This document shows, in pieces, positions 13,708-22,591 of a DNA stretch of 61,981 bases (the stretch's first letter is position 1; every line of letters begins with the position of its first letter). This stretch comes from a virus. The DNA lies in IMG/VR virus record IMGVR_UViG_3300006641_000033, positions 1 through 61,981 of that record. The stretch is one strand, 5' to 3'. The translations under genes were made by a program, and so were the position numbers. The notes beneath the pieces are model-generated. The model worked only from the letters and a program-made list of their open reading frames with translations. It ran no database searches and was not told the DNA's origin.

Positions 13708-14568
13708 ATGGCAAAGATTGAAGTACCGATTGAAGAAATCCGCAAGCGCAAATTATTCGTTGCGACCCCAATGTACGGCGGCCAGTGCGCGGGCCCATAC
13801 GCAAAGTCTTGTCTCGATCTGAATGCCGTGTGTATCAAATACGGTGTGCAAGTGCAGTTCTTCTTCCTTTTCAATGAAAGTCTCATCACTCGCGCTCGAA
13901 ACTATCTGGTCGATGAGTTTCTCCGTAGTGATGCCACGCATCTGATGTTCATCGATAGTGATATCGACTACAACCCGATGGATGTGATTGCCCTCCTTGC
14001 GCTGGATAAACCTGTCGCGGGTGGCCCGTATCCGAAGAAGACTATCGCATGGGAAAAGGTCTACGACGCCGCGAAGCTCGGTCTTGCTGACGAGAATCCA
14101 CTGCACCTTGAACAGTATTCCGGCGATTATGTGTTCAATGTCGCGCCCGGCACGAAGGAGATTCGCCTCGACGAGCCTGTTCCGGTGCTGGAAATCGGTA
14201 CTGGTTTCATGCTGGTGCGCCGTGATGCATTCGAAAAGTATCGTGAGGCGTATCCAGACTACTCATACAAGCCGGATCACAACCGCACGAAGCACTTCGA
14301 TGGAAGCCGTGAGATTCATGCGTTCTTCGATACCGTCATCGATCCCGAAACGCGGCGCTACTTGTCGGAAGACTACATGTTCTGCCAGTGGGCACGAAAG
14401 ATCGGCATCGAGATCTATCTCTGCCCGTGGATGAAGCTGAAGCACGTGGGCACCTACGTCTTCGGTGGTTCTTTGGATGCCTTGGCAGGATTGTCGCACA
14501 AGCAGCAACAGCAGAACTTCTCCACGCCCGTCGCGAGAGACGCACAGGAAGTCATCAAGCGCGATTAG
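13708..14568 (+). CDS. Glycosyltransferase, GT-A fold
   Basis: A 286-residue protein starting MAKIEVPIEEIRKRKLFVAT with a TGGAG ribosome-binding site; an ATG at 13696 is too close to that site. A GT-A core is visible: TPMYGGQC at the N-terminus, ITRARNYLVDEFLRSDATHL followed by MFIDSDIDY (DxD-type metal motif), and EDYMFCQWARKIGIEIYLCP near the C-terminus. Related proteins are frequent in marine T4-like phages. It could glycosylate phage DNA, a virion protein or a surface polymer; the acceptor is unknown. Confidence 0.7.
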   Translation: MAKIEVPIEEIRKRKLFVATPMYGGQCAGPYAKSCLDLNAVCIKYGVQVQFFFLFNESLITRARNYLVDEFLRSDATHLMFIDSDIDYNPMDVIALLALDKPVAGGPYPKKTIAWEKVYDAAKLGLADENPLHLEQYSGDYVFNVAPGTKEIRLDEPVPVLEIGTGFMLVRRDAFEKYREAYPDYSYKPDHNRTKHFDGSREIHAFFDTVIDPETRRYLSEDYMFCQWARKIGIEIYLCPWMKLKHVGTYVFGGSLDALAGLSHKQQQQNFSTPVARDAQEVIKRD

Positions 14569-14590
14569 CGTCATTGGTGCGCATACGGTT

Positions 14591-15436
14591 ATGATGGAGA
14601 CTCTGACGCATCCTGTGCAGGTTTTTGGGTTCTGTGGGTTCATTGGCAGCGGTAAGAATGCCGCTGCTAACGAATTGCTCACGCTCACCAACGGTAAGGA
14701 ATTGAGCTTCGCTGGCCCACTCAAAGATGCGGTTGCGAAAATCTTTGGGTGGGAGCGGCACATGATAGAAGGTGCCACGCCCGCATCTCGCGAATGGCGT
14801 GAGACAAAAGACGCGTACTGGTCTGACGTGCTGCGTCGCGATGTGACACCGCGTATGATCCTGCAAGAAGTTGGCACGAATGTGTTCCGCGAATATCATT
14901 CGTCAATCTGGCTCGCGGCCGCGGCGCGTCAACACACACCCCCCATCCCAAGCATCTTTACCGATTGTCGATTCGGAAACGAACTGCATTGGGTCACCAC
15001 TCAACAGGGCATGAATATTTGGGTCTATCGACCCGATAGTTTTCCGTTCGATGAGACGACTAATGCCAGCATTCAAGCGCGGGTACAACGCCGAGATGGG
15101 TTGACGAACATGAACATCGACGTGCCCGATTTGCATCTCAGTGAATACGCATTTCTCTCGGAAGGTGCGCAATTCATTCATGTGGTGGTCGAGAACACAG
15201 GTTCCCTTGAAGATCTTCGCGCCGTGCTGTCATCCGTCTATCAGATGTCGCAAGCACCAGATTATCACGGCATTCCGTGGCGTGAACGTACTGTGTATGT
15301 GCGTACCGAACCAACAGTTACCACAGAGAAAACTGTGTTATGGCAATGGAGGAATCCTGATGGTCGTATTGCGGGTGTGTTAGAAGCACCCCGATGGTTA
15401 GTAAATGATGAAGAAGTTTATGGTCATGGTGTATAA
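14591..15436 (+). CDS. 1: Deoxynucleoside monophosphate kinase, T4 gp1-like
   Basis: A 281-residue protein. The Walker A motif GFIGSGKNAAANELL is near residues 14-28 and is followed by LSFAGPLKDAVAKIFGWERH, which matches T4 gp1 and related dNMP kinases. A conserved DVTPRMILQEVGTNVFREY segment and FTDCRFGNEL follow. The enzyme phosphorylates dNMPs to dNDPs for replication. The C-terminal 60 residues (WRERTVYVRTEPTVTTE) look like an added small beta domain. I start at ATG 14591; upstream frame is a shadow of the glycosyltransferase gene. Confidence 0.75.
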   Translation: MMETLTHPVQVFGFCGFIGSGKNAAANELLTLTNGKELSFAGPLKDAVAKIFGWERHMIEGATPASREWRETKDAYWSDVLRRDVTPRMILQEVGTNVFREYHSSIWLAAAARQHTPPIPSIFTDCRFGNELHWVTTQQGMNIWVYRPDSFPFDETTNASIQARVQRRDGLTNMNIDVPDLHLSEYAFLSEGAQFIHVVVENTGSLEDLRAVLSSVYQMSQAPDYHGIPWRERTVYVRTEPTVTTEKTVLWQWRNPDGRIAGVLEAPRWLVNDEEVYGHGV

Positions 15437-15478
15437 TGTCGTGTTAGTATTTCATGTAATTCATGTGAAGGAGAACCT

Positions 15479-16183
15479 ATGAGCAATGCCGTTGCAAGTG
15501 AAACCTATACGTTGACGGATACGACGCTGAAGATCCTGAAGAACTTTTCCGATATCGCGGAGTCTGCCTCTTTGGTGGAAGGTGACGTGCAGCGTACCAC
15601 GCATCCCGCAAAGAGTTTGTTGGCGATTGCGACACTGGATACGCCATGGCCGAAGCAGACACCAATCTATCAGTTGCGCGAATTCCTGTCGAACGTGTCT
15701 GCGTATGAGAAGCCGACGTTGACGTTCGAAGAGACGCAGTTTGTGATTCGTGGCGCGAATAGCCCGTCGCACGTGGAGTATCCGTATTCGGATCCGTCTG
15801 TCGTCATGGCACCACCGTCGAAGGAATTCGTCACATCGAATCCAAAGGCGAAGTTTACGCTGCCTGAGCATGCGGTGAAGGAAATCAAGAAGTTCTCCGG
15901 CATCAACAATCTGCCGACGATTGCGTTTGAGATCGGGAAGTCTTCAGTGATTGTGAAGCCGCATGATGAAAAGAATTCTGCGTCTCGCGTGTATTCGTAT
16001 CCCGTCAACACGAAGGATATCGAGACGTTGAGCGGCGACGAATTCTCCGCGACGATTCGTCGTGAACTGTTTGATCTGATTCTGGATGGCACCTATCATG
16101 TGAGCGTGAGTTCGTGGCCGTACATCTACATGGAGCATACGACGCTGCCGATTGCGTATCTGATTGTGCGTAAAGCGCAGTAA
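15479..16183 (+). CDS. 45: DNA polymerase sliding clamp gp45
   Basis: A 234-residue protein (T4 gp45 is 228) with an AAGGAG ribosome-binding site. It begins with TYTLTDTTLKILKNFSDIAE and ends in IYMEHTTLPIAYLIVRKAQ, which follow the clamp pattern. It opens the 45-44-62-regA block. The trimeric ring tethers gp43 and also activates late transcription through gp33 and gp55, both encoded in this window. A TATAAT is present at 15432 but no good -35 is seen. Confidence 0.9.
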   Translation: MSNAVASETYTLTDTTLKILKNFSDIAESASLVEGDVQRTTHPAKSLLAIATLDTPWPKQTPIYQLREFLSNVSAYEKPTLTFEETQFVIRGANSPSHVEYPYSDPSVVMAPPSKEFVTSNPKAKFTLPEHAVKEIKKFSGINNLPTIAFEIGKSSVIVKPHDEKNSASRVYSYPVNTKDIETLSGDEFSATIRRELFDLILDGTYHVSVSSWPYIYMEHTTLPIAYLIVRKAQ

Positions 16184-16189
16184 CGTCGC

Positions 16190-16282
16190 GCCCCTGTAGT
16201 GTAACGGTGAGCACCCGAGGCTTATACCCTCGCAGCCCTAGATGTGGGCGGAGTCTTGGTTCGAATCCAAGCGGGGGTACCA
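16190..16282 (+). tRNA. tRNA with long variable arm and predicted UAU anticodon
   Basis: Acceptor GCCCCTG pairs with CGGGGGT (two G-T), the discriminator is A and CCA is encoded. The D-stem is GTG/CAC. The anticodon stem CGAGG/CCTCG holds loop CTTATAC, so the anticodon reads UAU. The T-arm is CTTGG-TTCGAAT-CCAAG. The variable region is 22 nt with a GCCC/GGGC stem, a class II body normally found in Leu, Ser or Tyr tRNAs. UAU would decode Ile AUA, which is normally served by a class I tRNA. Isotype is therefore uncertain. It lies between genes 45 and 44. Confidence 0.75.
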
Positions 16283-16305
16283 TTTGATGATGAGAGGTGA
16301 GTATA

Positions 16306-17250
16306 ATGACGCGTGAGTTCTTTGTGTGGGTCGAGCGGTATCGACCCAAAACACTCTCGGAGTGTATTCTTCCGCAATCGATCCTTCAAACGCTCGAAGG
16401 CATAAAAGCCATGAGCGATACTCCAAACTTGCTGTTGACGGGGAAACCGGGCACGGGTAAAACCACCGTCGCCCGGGCCCTCGCCGCAGATCTTGGCATG
16501 GATACGTTAGTCATCAACGCGTCAGACGAAAACGGTATTGACGTGTTGCGCACGAAACTCAAAGAGTATGCGTCGTCGATGTCGCTGGATGGCAAGCGCA
16601 AGATGATTATTCTCGACGAAGCAGATTATTTGAATCCGCAATCGACGCAACCCGCACTGCGCTCGTTCATGGAAGAGTTCTCTTCCACGACCGTATTTGT
16701 GTTGACCTGCAATCACAGCAACCGCATCATTGCTCCGCTGCATTCTCGGTGCTCCGTTGTGAACTTCACCATTCCGAAGGCAGAACGTGCGAATCTGATG
16801 GCGCAGTTCGCAAAACGGGCGCTGGAGATTCTTGATACGGAGCACGTCACATACGACAAAGCTCTCGTACTGGAAGTGTTGCGTCTGTATTTTCCAGACT
16901 TTCGTCGTACCCTGAATGAACTTCAGCGATTCAGCGCGACAGGCGCATTGCAATCTGAGATTCTTGCACAGATTTCGGATAAAGATGTGATGACGCTGAT
17001 GAAAGCCTTGAGCAGCGCGAACTTCGTCGCTGTGCGCAAGTGGATTAGCGATCACGAAGATGCGGATGAAGCCGCGTTCTATCGCATGCTCTCAGAGACG
17101 GTGCCAAAGCATGTGAAGCCTGACGAACTTCCCAATATCATTCTGACGATGGCGGATTATAGCTATCGTTCCGCGTTCGCTGCAGACAAGTCGCTCAACA
17201 TGTTGGCATGTCTCGTTGAGATCATGTCGCATATCCATGTGACTGAGTAG
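16306..17250 (+). CDS. 44: Clamp loader ATPase subunit gp44
   Basis: A 314-residue AAA+ protein (T4 gp44 is 319). It has FFVWVERYRPKTLSE at the N-terminus, Walker A GKPGTGKT at about residues 46-53, Walker B LDEADYL at 103-109, and the SRC arginine-finger motif at 147-149. With gp62 it opens the gp45 ring and loads it on primer ends. I start at ATG 16306 behind AGAGGTGAG; the GTG at 16297 overlaps that site. Confidence 0.95.
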   Translation: MTREFFVWVERYRPKTLSECILPQSILQTLEGIKAMSDTPNLLLTGKPGTGKTTVARALAADLGMDTLVINASDENGIDVLRTKLKEYASSMSLDGKRKMIILDEADYLNPQSTQPALRSFMEEFSSTTVFVLTCNHSNRIIAPLHSRCSVVNFTIPKAERANLMAQFAKRALEILDTEHVTYDKALVLEVLRLYFPDFRRTLNELQRFSATGALQSEILAQISDKDVMTLMKALSSANFVAVRKWISDHEDADEAAFYRMLSETVPKHVKPDELPNIILTMADYSYRSAFAADKSLNMLACLVEIMSHIHVTE

Positions 17251-17253
17251 TCT

Positions 17254-17667
17254 ATGGCACAGGGCCCATTTGAATATGTGGAAGCGGTGTCCCATTCCAA
17301 GAATGCGGCACTGCTTGACGCGCCAGATTTCGAGAAGCATTACATTCCCTTTCTGGTGAACCGCGCATTCTCCTACCATCACGACACCGTGTTGGCGGCG
17401 AACACCATGAACGAGCGTTCATGGCTCGACAAACGTTTACAGTTTTTGTTTTTTCTAAATATTCTCCGACCGAGAAAACGCTACAGTAAGTGGCTCAAAC
17501 ATCAGGTGTCTGATGATGCGCGATTGGTTGGAGAATACTATGGTTGCAGTTTGCGCCATGCGATCACTCTTCTACCCCTCCATACATCAGACCAGTTAAC
17601 GATTATACGCCAGCGTCTTGATAAAGGCGGCATGGTTTCGACAAAGGGTCGAATGTATGGCACATGA
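17254..17667 (+). CDS. 62: Clamp loader small subunit gp62
   Basis: A 137-residue protein directly after gene 44. It has the gp62 features GPFEYVEAVSHSK, YIPFLVNRAFSY, DTVLAANTMNER and LDKRLQFLFFLNILRPRKRY. It is shorter than T4 gp62 (187). The protein completes the 4:1 gp44/gp62 clamp loader. The end overlaps regA by 11 bp, as coupled translation in T4 would predict. A CTAAATA heptamer inside the gene (about 17455) is judged a chance match. Confidence 0.85.
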   Translation: MAQGPFEYVEAVSHSKNAALLDAPDFEKHYIPFLVNRAFSYHHDTVLAANTMNERSWLDKRLQFLFFLNILRPRKRYSKWLKHQVSDDARLVGEYYGCSLRHAITLLPLHTSDQLTIIRQRLDKGGMVSTKGRMYGT

Positions 17668-18097
17668 AAAATCATTACCTCCGCACATCGCCGCGATCAT
17701 AGATCAATGCGTCGAAGTGCGCCTCACATCACCAGACAACTTCTTAAAAGTGAAAGAGACACTGACGCGTATTGGCATTGCATCGCGCAAAGATAAGAAA
17801 CTGTATCAGTCATGCCATATTCTACATAAGCAGGGGCATTACTATATCGTGCATTTCAAGGAACTGTTCTTGCTGGATGGAAAGATGCAGCAGACGGTAT
17901 TCGACGATACAGATCGTGCTCGGCGCAATACGATTGCGAACATGCTACAGGAATGGGGCCTGATTACCTTGGTGCAGCCCGCACGGGCGCAAGAGCCATT
18001 GCTACCAATGAATCAAATTGTGGTACTTCCCTTTCGTGAAAAAAACGAATGGGAGTTGGTCGCGAAGTATGAGATCGGAAAGCGTCGAACACCTTAA
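17657..18097 (+). CDS. regA: RegA translational repressor
   Basis: A 146-residue protein closely following T4 RegA: LTSPDNFLKVKETLTRIGIA, KDKKLYQSCHILHKQGHYYI and VHFKELF, then EWGLITLV and a C-terminal EWELVAKYEIGKRR. RegA binds start-codon regions of early phage mRNAs and blocks their translation. The order 62-regA is that of T4. It carries an N-terminal extension of about 15 residues (MAHEKSLPPHIAAII). The start at 17657 is chosen because it overlaps the gene 62 end in the usual coupled way. Confidence 0.95.
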   Translation: MAHEKSLPPHIAAIIDQCVEVRLTSPDNFLKVKETLTRIGIASRKDKKLYQSCHILHKQGHYYIVHFKELFLLDGKMQQTVFDDTDRARRNTIANMLQEWGLITLVQPARAQEPLLPMNQIVVLPFREKNEWELVAKYEIGKRRTP

Positions 18098-18104
18098 AGG
18101 AGCG

Positions 18105-18608
18105 ATGAATAGTATGGAGCGTTTACGAGTGATACCTATTCCAATCTTTACGCAAACTGTCATGAATACGACAGCCGCGATTCCCTCTCGACAGACTACT
18201 GAAGCCTACGGATATGACGTGTGTGCATTTCTGCCAGAAGGAGATGTTTCACTTTCTCCTTTGCAAATTGTGCGCGTTCGAACGGGGTTGCACGTGGCAC
18301 TGCCAGAACATTCAAGTTTGCTAGTGTGTAGTCGTAGCGGTTTGGCGGCCAAAGGCGTGCAAGTCATCAATGCACCCGGCATTATCGACAGTGATTACCG
18401 TAACGAAATTCAGGTGCTTCTAACGCTTATTGCACCTCCTGATGCTCCTGCATTTACTATTACGCATGGTCAACGGATCGCACAGTTAGTATATCTTCCG
18501 GCATTTGGCATTCCAGACTTTGATGCTGTTACTGCGGCCGCATGGCAAGAACAGCTTCGCGCTCGGGAACTGTCGCGAGTCGGAGGGTTTGGCTCTACAG
18601 GTTCCTGA
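18105..18608 (+). CDS. dut: dUTPase
   Basis: About 167 residues with all five trimeric-dUTPase motifs in order: EAYGYDVCAF, CSRSGLAAKGV, NAPGIIDSDYRNEIQV, QRIAQLVYLP, and a glycine-rich C-terminus SRVGGFGSTGS. The enzyme hydrolyses dUTP to dUMP, protecting DNA from uracil and supplying the ThyX substrate. An AGGAG lies 2 bp before ATG 18105 and 11 bp before ATG 18114, so the start is uncertain by three residues. It is placed between regA and 43, where T4 has no such gene. Confidence 0.9.
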   Translation: MNSMERLRVIPIPIFTQTVMNTTAAIPSRQTTEAYGYDVCAFLPEGDVSLSPLQIVRVRTGLHVALPEHSSLLVCSRSGLAAKGVQVINAPGIIDSDYRNEIQVLLTLIAPPDAPAFTITHGQRIAQLVYLPAFGIPDFDAVTAAAWQEQLRARELSRVGGFGSTGS

Positions 18609-18610
18609 TC

Positions 18611-19072
18611 ATGGCGTTTACGTTAAGCGCGACAGGTTTCGATCTCCTCAAACAATTCGAGGGATGCCGATTGAAAGCCTATCAAGATTCCGCAGGCATT
18701 TGGACAATCGGCTACGGTACCGTACGACTCAACGGAAAGCCCGTAGTCGAGGGGCAACGATGTACGCAGCGCGAAGCCGAGGATGCATTACGAGAGTTTG
18801 TTGAGAAGACGGCACGACAACTCGAAGAACAAGTATCCGTGCCGCTTGCGCAAAACCAGATTGACGCGCTCATTTGCTTTTGCTATAATGTCGGAATATA
18901 CGCATTTGCAAAATCGTCACTGCGAAGAGCGGTCAATAAGAACGCTCCAGTTTCCGAAGATCTTTTTGTGCGATGGAATAAAGCACGGGATCCGAAAACA
19001 CAAACGTTGGTCGAAGTGCCGGGGTTGACAAATCGACGTAAAGCAGAATACACACTTTTTACAAAGGGTTAG
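18611..19072 (+). CDS. Lysozyme, GH24 (T4/P21 type) endolysin
   Basis: A 153-residue muramidase. The catalytic region FEGCRLKAYQDSAGIWTIGY followed by GT holds the E-8-D/C-5-T triad of GH24, near residues 15-36. IDALICFCYNVGIYAF and a C-terminal LTNRRKAEYTLF are further GH24 marks. It cuts the beta-1,4 MurNAc-GlcNAc bond. No signal peptide is present, so a holin is needed for export. It starts 3 bp after the dUTPase stop. A second lysozyme domain is in the 40.3-kb fusion gene. Confidence 0.9.
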   Translation: MAFTLSATGFDLLKQFEGCRLKAYQDSAGIWTIGYGTVRLNGKPVVEGQRCTQREAEDALREFVEKTARQLEEQVSVPLAQNQIDALICFCYNVGIYAFAKSSLRRAVNKNAPVSEDLFVRWNKARDPKTQTLVEVPGLTNRRKAEYTLFTKG

Positions 19073-19075
19073 CAT

Positions 19076-19315
19076 ATGTACATCATTGTTACTGTCGTTC
19101 TTGTAGGCCTCGCATATTGGTTAGGTGTCAGTGTGACTCGATGGATACTTGAACGCGAACACCAGCACATTGAAACATGGCGTGGCATTGAGCAAGTAGA
19201 AGAGCGAATCATACGTCGTATGGATGACGAGGTGCGCAATATGCATCGCCGTCTCGACGCCCTCGTTGAAAACGGGGAGCGAAAGCGATGCGGCTCACAG
19301 TGTAATTGTCAGTAA
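19076..19315 (+). CDS. Small membrane-anchored coiled-coil protein
   Basis: A 79-residue protein 4 bp after the lysozyme. It has one N-terminal transmembrane helix (IIVTVVLVGLAYWLGVSVTR), then a heptad-like helix (EQVEERIIRRMDDEVRNMHR) and a cysteine-rich tail (RCGSQCNCQ). Position next to an endolysin and the topology would fit an inner-membrane spanin or another lysis accessory, but no partner outer-membrane lipoprotein is seen. Confidence 0.6.
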   Translation: MYIIVTVVLVGLAYWLGVSVTRWILEREHQHIETWRGIEQVEERIIRRMDDEVRNMHRRLDALVENGERKRCGSQCNCQ

Positions 19316-19340
19316 GTTTACCGAATAGGGAGAGAAAACG

Positions 19341-19688
19341 ATGCTCATTGTGTATTGTTTAGGAATTATTGCATGCGTAAGTATCGGATATGTTTTTGGC
19401 ATGCGGATCTGGAATCGAGTTCGTGCGAATCAACGCCTTGACGATGATGATGTTGACTATCGGTTAGTCGATGAAGAGTTCTATAAGGATTGGCCTGAAG
19501 CGTTTGAGTCATGGACGACGCCCGTGACAGATGACACGGATGACACTACGGAACCACCTGCTGCAATTCAAACATACGAAAAAGCGCGGAAAACGCAAAA
19601 GCGTCTGCAGGAAAAGACGAAAGCAAAGCCTCGAAAGAAAACGGGCAGTAAGAAACCAAAGACGGTGACAAAGAGGAAGAAGGCATAA
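19341..19688 (+). CDS. Small membrane protein with lysine-rich tail
   Basis: A 115-residue protein with one N-terminal membrane helix (IVYCLGIIACVSIGYVFGMR), an acidic middle (LDDDDVDYRLVDEEFYKDW) and a very basic C-terminal 35 residues made of Lys, Arg, Pro and Thr. The tail is likely cytoplasmic and could bind nucleic acid. It has a GGGAGAG ribosome-binding site. Function unknown. Confidence 0.6.
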   Translation: MLIVYCLGIIACVSIGYVFGMRIWNRVRANQRLDDDDVDYRLVDEEFYKDWPEAFESWTTPVTDDTDDTTEPPAAIQTYEKARKTQKRLQEKTKAKPRKKTGSKKPKTVTKRKKA

Positions 19689-19689
19689 C

Positions 19690-20010
19690 ATGGAGAATAC
19701 TGTGATTCGTATGTTGCACCTCACCACGGGCGAGGATGTGATCGGTCGTATGCGCCTTGATGATCAAGGCGTGACATGGTTGGTTGACGATGCAGTGATG
19801 CCAAATATGGCTATCGATCCGTCAACAGGAAGTGTGCGTGTGGGATTATTGCCGGTGCGCCCCTATGCGGAGACAGATCAGTTGCGGATTTCGACGCTGC
19901 ATGTAATCTACGACGCGGCGCTGACCGAACAGATGGAAACCGCGTATCGTTCGTATTGCTCGGGTATCGTAACATCCGCACCGCCGCTGTCGTCGCTCTT
20001 GACGAACTAA
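19690..20010 (+). CDS. Conserved phage protein, possible Sm-like fold
   Basis: A 106-residue protein starting one base after the previous stop. The opening VIRMLHLTTGEDVIGRMRLD and the later PVRPYAETDQLRISTLHVIY resemble a small family of T4-like phage proteins with an LSm-type beta barrel (T-G-E-D-V-I-G motif). The C-terminus is a short helix and a flexible tail. RNA binding is a guess from the fold similarity. Confidence 0.55.
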   Translation: MENTVIRMLHLTTGEDVIGRMRLDDQGVTWLVDDAVMPNMAIDPSTGSVRVGLLPVRPYAETDQLRISTLHVIYDAALTEQMETAYRSYCSGIVTSAPPLSSLLTN

Positions 20011-20033
20011 CGTGATTGCAGTATCATTAGTAG

Positions 20034-22580
20034 ATGCTGCATCCGTCGCAAAAGCCTAAGTTTTCCGGCACGTTCGATTCATCGCTACTATACACCTATA
20101 CCGCTACCATCAGCAATCGTTGCTACATCCGTGGCCGCGATGCTGATGGAGCACCCCACTTTCTCGAACTCAAGTATCAACCCACATATTATTTGCCGAC
20201 GACGGAACACACCGGCGTATCGGCGCTCGACGGCACACCATTGTTGCCGCACACATGCGACTCCATTGCTGACGGTCGTGAATTTCTTGAATCGCATTCT
20301 GACGCGTATGGAAACATTCAACCCGAGTATATGGCGCTATCTGATATGTACGGGGCCACTGAAATCCTTCCTGACATGTCGCGTCTCTATATCTGGAACA
20401 TTGATATCGAAGTCGAATCGGATACGGCATTTGCTCCGCCCGATGATCCTTTCAATGCAATCACCACGATTACCGTCAAGTGGCGCCACAGCAATCAATC
20501 GGGTGTCGTCGTCTATGGCACCAAACCCTACAATCCACCCGACACGATAACCTACAAACAGTGCGCGGATGAGCGGGCGCTGCTGACAGAGTTTCTACGT
20601 GACTGGAGAGGTCAGCGTGACTATCCTGATATCATTACGGGCTGGAACATTCAATTTTACGATATTCCCTACATCGTCAATCGCATGCGACGGGTGCTCT
20701 CGGATGAGCAGACGCTGAAACTGTCACCGTTCGAACGACTGGCAGAACGCCGCGTAACGTTGAATGGGCGTGATCAAACCGTCGTCGATATTCGCGGCAT
20801 CAATATTCTCGATTACTACGAACTCTACCGAAAGTTCACATACTCGCAACAGGAAAGTTATCGACTCGATCACATTGCGCACGTGGAACTCGGAAAACGG
20901 AAATTGTCGTATTCAGAATACCAATCACTGGCGCAGTTGTATCGTGAAAACTTCTCCAAGTTTATCGAGTATAACGTGCGCGACGTGGAACTTGTCGATG
21001 AACTCGATCAAAAACTCAAGCTCATCGAACTAGTGTGCGCGTTGGCCTACAGCGCAAAAGCAAACTATGTCGATACGTTTCGGCAAGTGCGGCTGTGGGA
21101 TATCATGATCTACCACTACTTGCGAGAGCGACAGATTCAGATTCCGCCGCGCCGCGAGGTTGAGAAAACTGAGCAGTATGCAGGCGCGTATGTGAAAGAT
21201 CCGCTTGTCGGGCAGCATCAATGGGTCGTCTCTTACGATCTTGCGTCGATGTATCCACATATTATTCGTCAGTGGAATTTGTCGCCGGAAACGATTATTG
21301 AGAAGTGTGATACCGCATCCGACATTGACGCGTTGTTGACGCACGCCCCGATTGCAGAACTCTATGCCGCAGGCGAACACATGGTAGATGGTTACGCGTA
21401 TGCGGCGAATGGTGTATTGACGCGGCGAGATGCTGAAGGATTTCTCCCGGCGATGCTAAAAACTCTGTACGACGAACGTGTGAAGTTCAAGCGTTTAGCG
21501 ACAGAAGCGAAACAGAAACGGGAGACGGTTGCGAAAACGTCGCCCGAATACGCAGAATTGAGCAAGCTGATCGCAGCGTATAACAATCAGCAACTTGTTC
21601 GTAAGGTGAACCTCAACTCTGCGTACGGCGCACTCGGCAGTAACTACTTCCGCTTCTACGATCTCAATCTAGCAGAAGCGGTGACAATCACTGGCCAACT
21701 CGTCATTCGATGGATTGCGCGTGACGTGAATGCGTATTTGAATACCGTGCTGCGGAGTTCAGCGGATTACATCATTGCATCGGATACCGATTCGATCTAC
21801 ATCAATCTCGGGGCGCTTGTCTCCGCACAAGAGGCGTTTCGTGAAAAGAATACGCATCAGATCGTGACGATGTTGGATCGCTTCTGCGAACAACGGCTTC
21901 AATCTGTTATCGACGCGTCATTGGCATCCCTCGCTAAATATATGAATGTCGCGGTACCGTGCTTATCAATGAAGCGAGAGATTATCGCCGATAAGGGTGT
22001 TTGGACAGCCAAGAAGCGATACATGTTGAACGTCTACGACACGGAAGGTGTGCGTCATACAGAACCGAAACTCAAGATGATGGGTATCGAAGCGGTGAAG
22101 TCATCGACGCCCACGATTGCGCGTGACATTCTCACGCATGCGATTGAGTTGCTGTTGCGTGGGTCACAAGAAGATATCTGGGCATATATCAAGTCATCCC
22201 GTGCGCGGTTTGAATCCGCATCGTTCGCAGACATTGCGATGCCTCGTTCTGTGAATGGATTGACACGGTATCAGAATGCAGAAAAGGGTATCCCGATTCA
22301 CGTGAAAGGCGCTATCGTCTACAATAAGAAGATCGCCTCGCAGGGGTTATCACATCTGGAAGCCATTCGTGATGGCGCAAAGATTCGATTTGCATATCTG
22401 CGAAACATGAACCCGTTTGGTACACACGTGCTCTCTGCACCGCATGAATGCCCACCAGAATGGCAGATCGAACGGTACATAGACTATGAGAAGCAATTTC
22501 AGATTGCCGTGCTCGATCCGCTCAACGCCATTCTGCAACATGTGCAGTGGAGTGCGGAATACGAGCCGTCATTATTCTAA
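20034..22580 (+). CDS. 43: DNA polymerase gp43, family B
   Basis: An 848-residue replicative polymerase (T4 is 898). Exonuclease motif I, NIDIEVESD, is at about residue 122. Polymerase motif A, YDLASMYPHI, is at about 401; motif B, KVNLNSAYGALGSNY, at about 523; and motif C, ASDTDSIY, at about 582. The thumb-region KMMGIEAVKSSTP is also present. The C-terminus ends in EYEPSLF, a likely clamp-binding tail. It makes up the replisome with gp45, gp44/62, gp41, gp61, gp59 and gp32, all in this window. No intein or homing insertion is seen. Confidence 0.97.
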   Translation: MLHPSQKPKFSGTFDSSLLYTYTATISNRCYIRGRDADGAPHFLELKYQPTYYLPTTEHTGVSALDGTPLLPHTCDSIADGREFLESHSDAYGNIQPEYMALSDMYGATEILPDMSRLYIWNIDIEVESDTAFAPPDDPFNAITTITVKWRHSNQSGVVVYGTKPYNPPDTITYKQCADERALLTEFLRDWRGQRDYPDIITGWNIQFYDIPYIVNRMRRVLSDEQTLKLSPFERLAERRVTLNGRDQTVVDIRGINILDYYELYRKFTYSQQESYRLDHIAHVELGKRKLSYSEYQSLAQLYRENFSKFIEYNVRDVELVDELDQKLKLIELVCALAYSAKANYVDTFRQVRLWDIMIYHYLRERQIQIPPRREVEKTEQYAGAYVKDPLVGQHQWVVSYDLASMYPHIIRQWNLSPETIIEKCDTASDIDALLTHAPIAELYAAGEHMVDGYAYAANGVLTRRDAEGFLPAMLKTLYDERVKFKRLATEAKQKRETVAKTSPEYAELSKLIAAYNNQQLVRKVNLNSAYGALGSNYFRFYDLNLAEAVTITGQLVIRWIARDVNAYLNTVLRSSADYIIASDTDSIYINLGALVSAQEAFREKNTHQIVTMLDRFCEQRLQSVIDASLASLAKYMNVAVPCLSMKREIIADKGVWTAKKRYMLNVYDTEGVRHTEPKLKMMGIEAVKSSTPTIARDILTHAIELLLRGSQEDIWAYIKSSRARFESASFADIAMPRSVNGLTRYQNAEKGIPIHVKGAIVYNKKIASQGLSHLEAIRDGAKIRFAYLRNMNPFGTHVLSAPHECPPEWQIERYIDYEKQFQIAVLDPLNAILQHVQWSAEYEPSLF

Positions 22581-22591
22581 GGAACTATTGT

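Noticed and set aside
17453-17459. CTAAATA heptamer inside gene 62 (also about 21936 in gene 43 and 29003 in the nucleotidyltransferase gene)
   Set aside because: They are inside coding regions with no downstream start; treated as chance matches.
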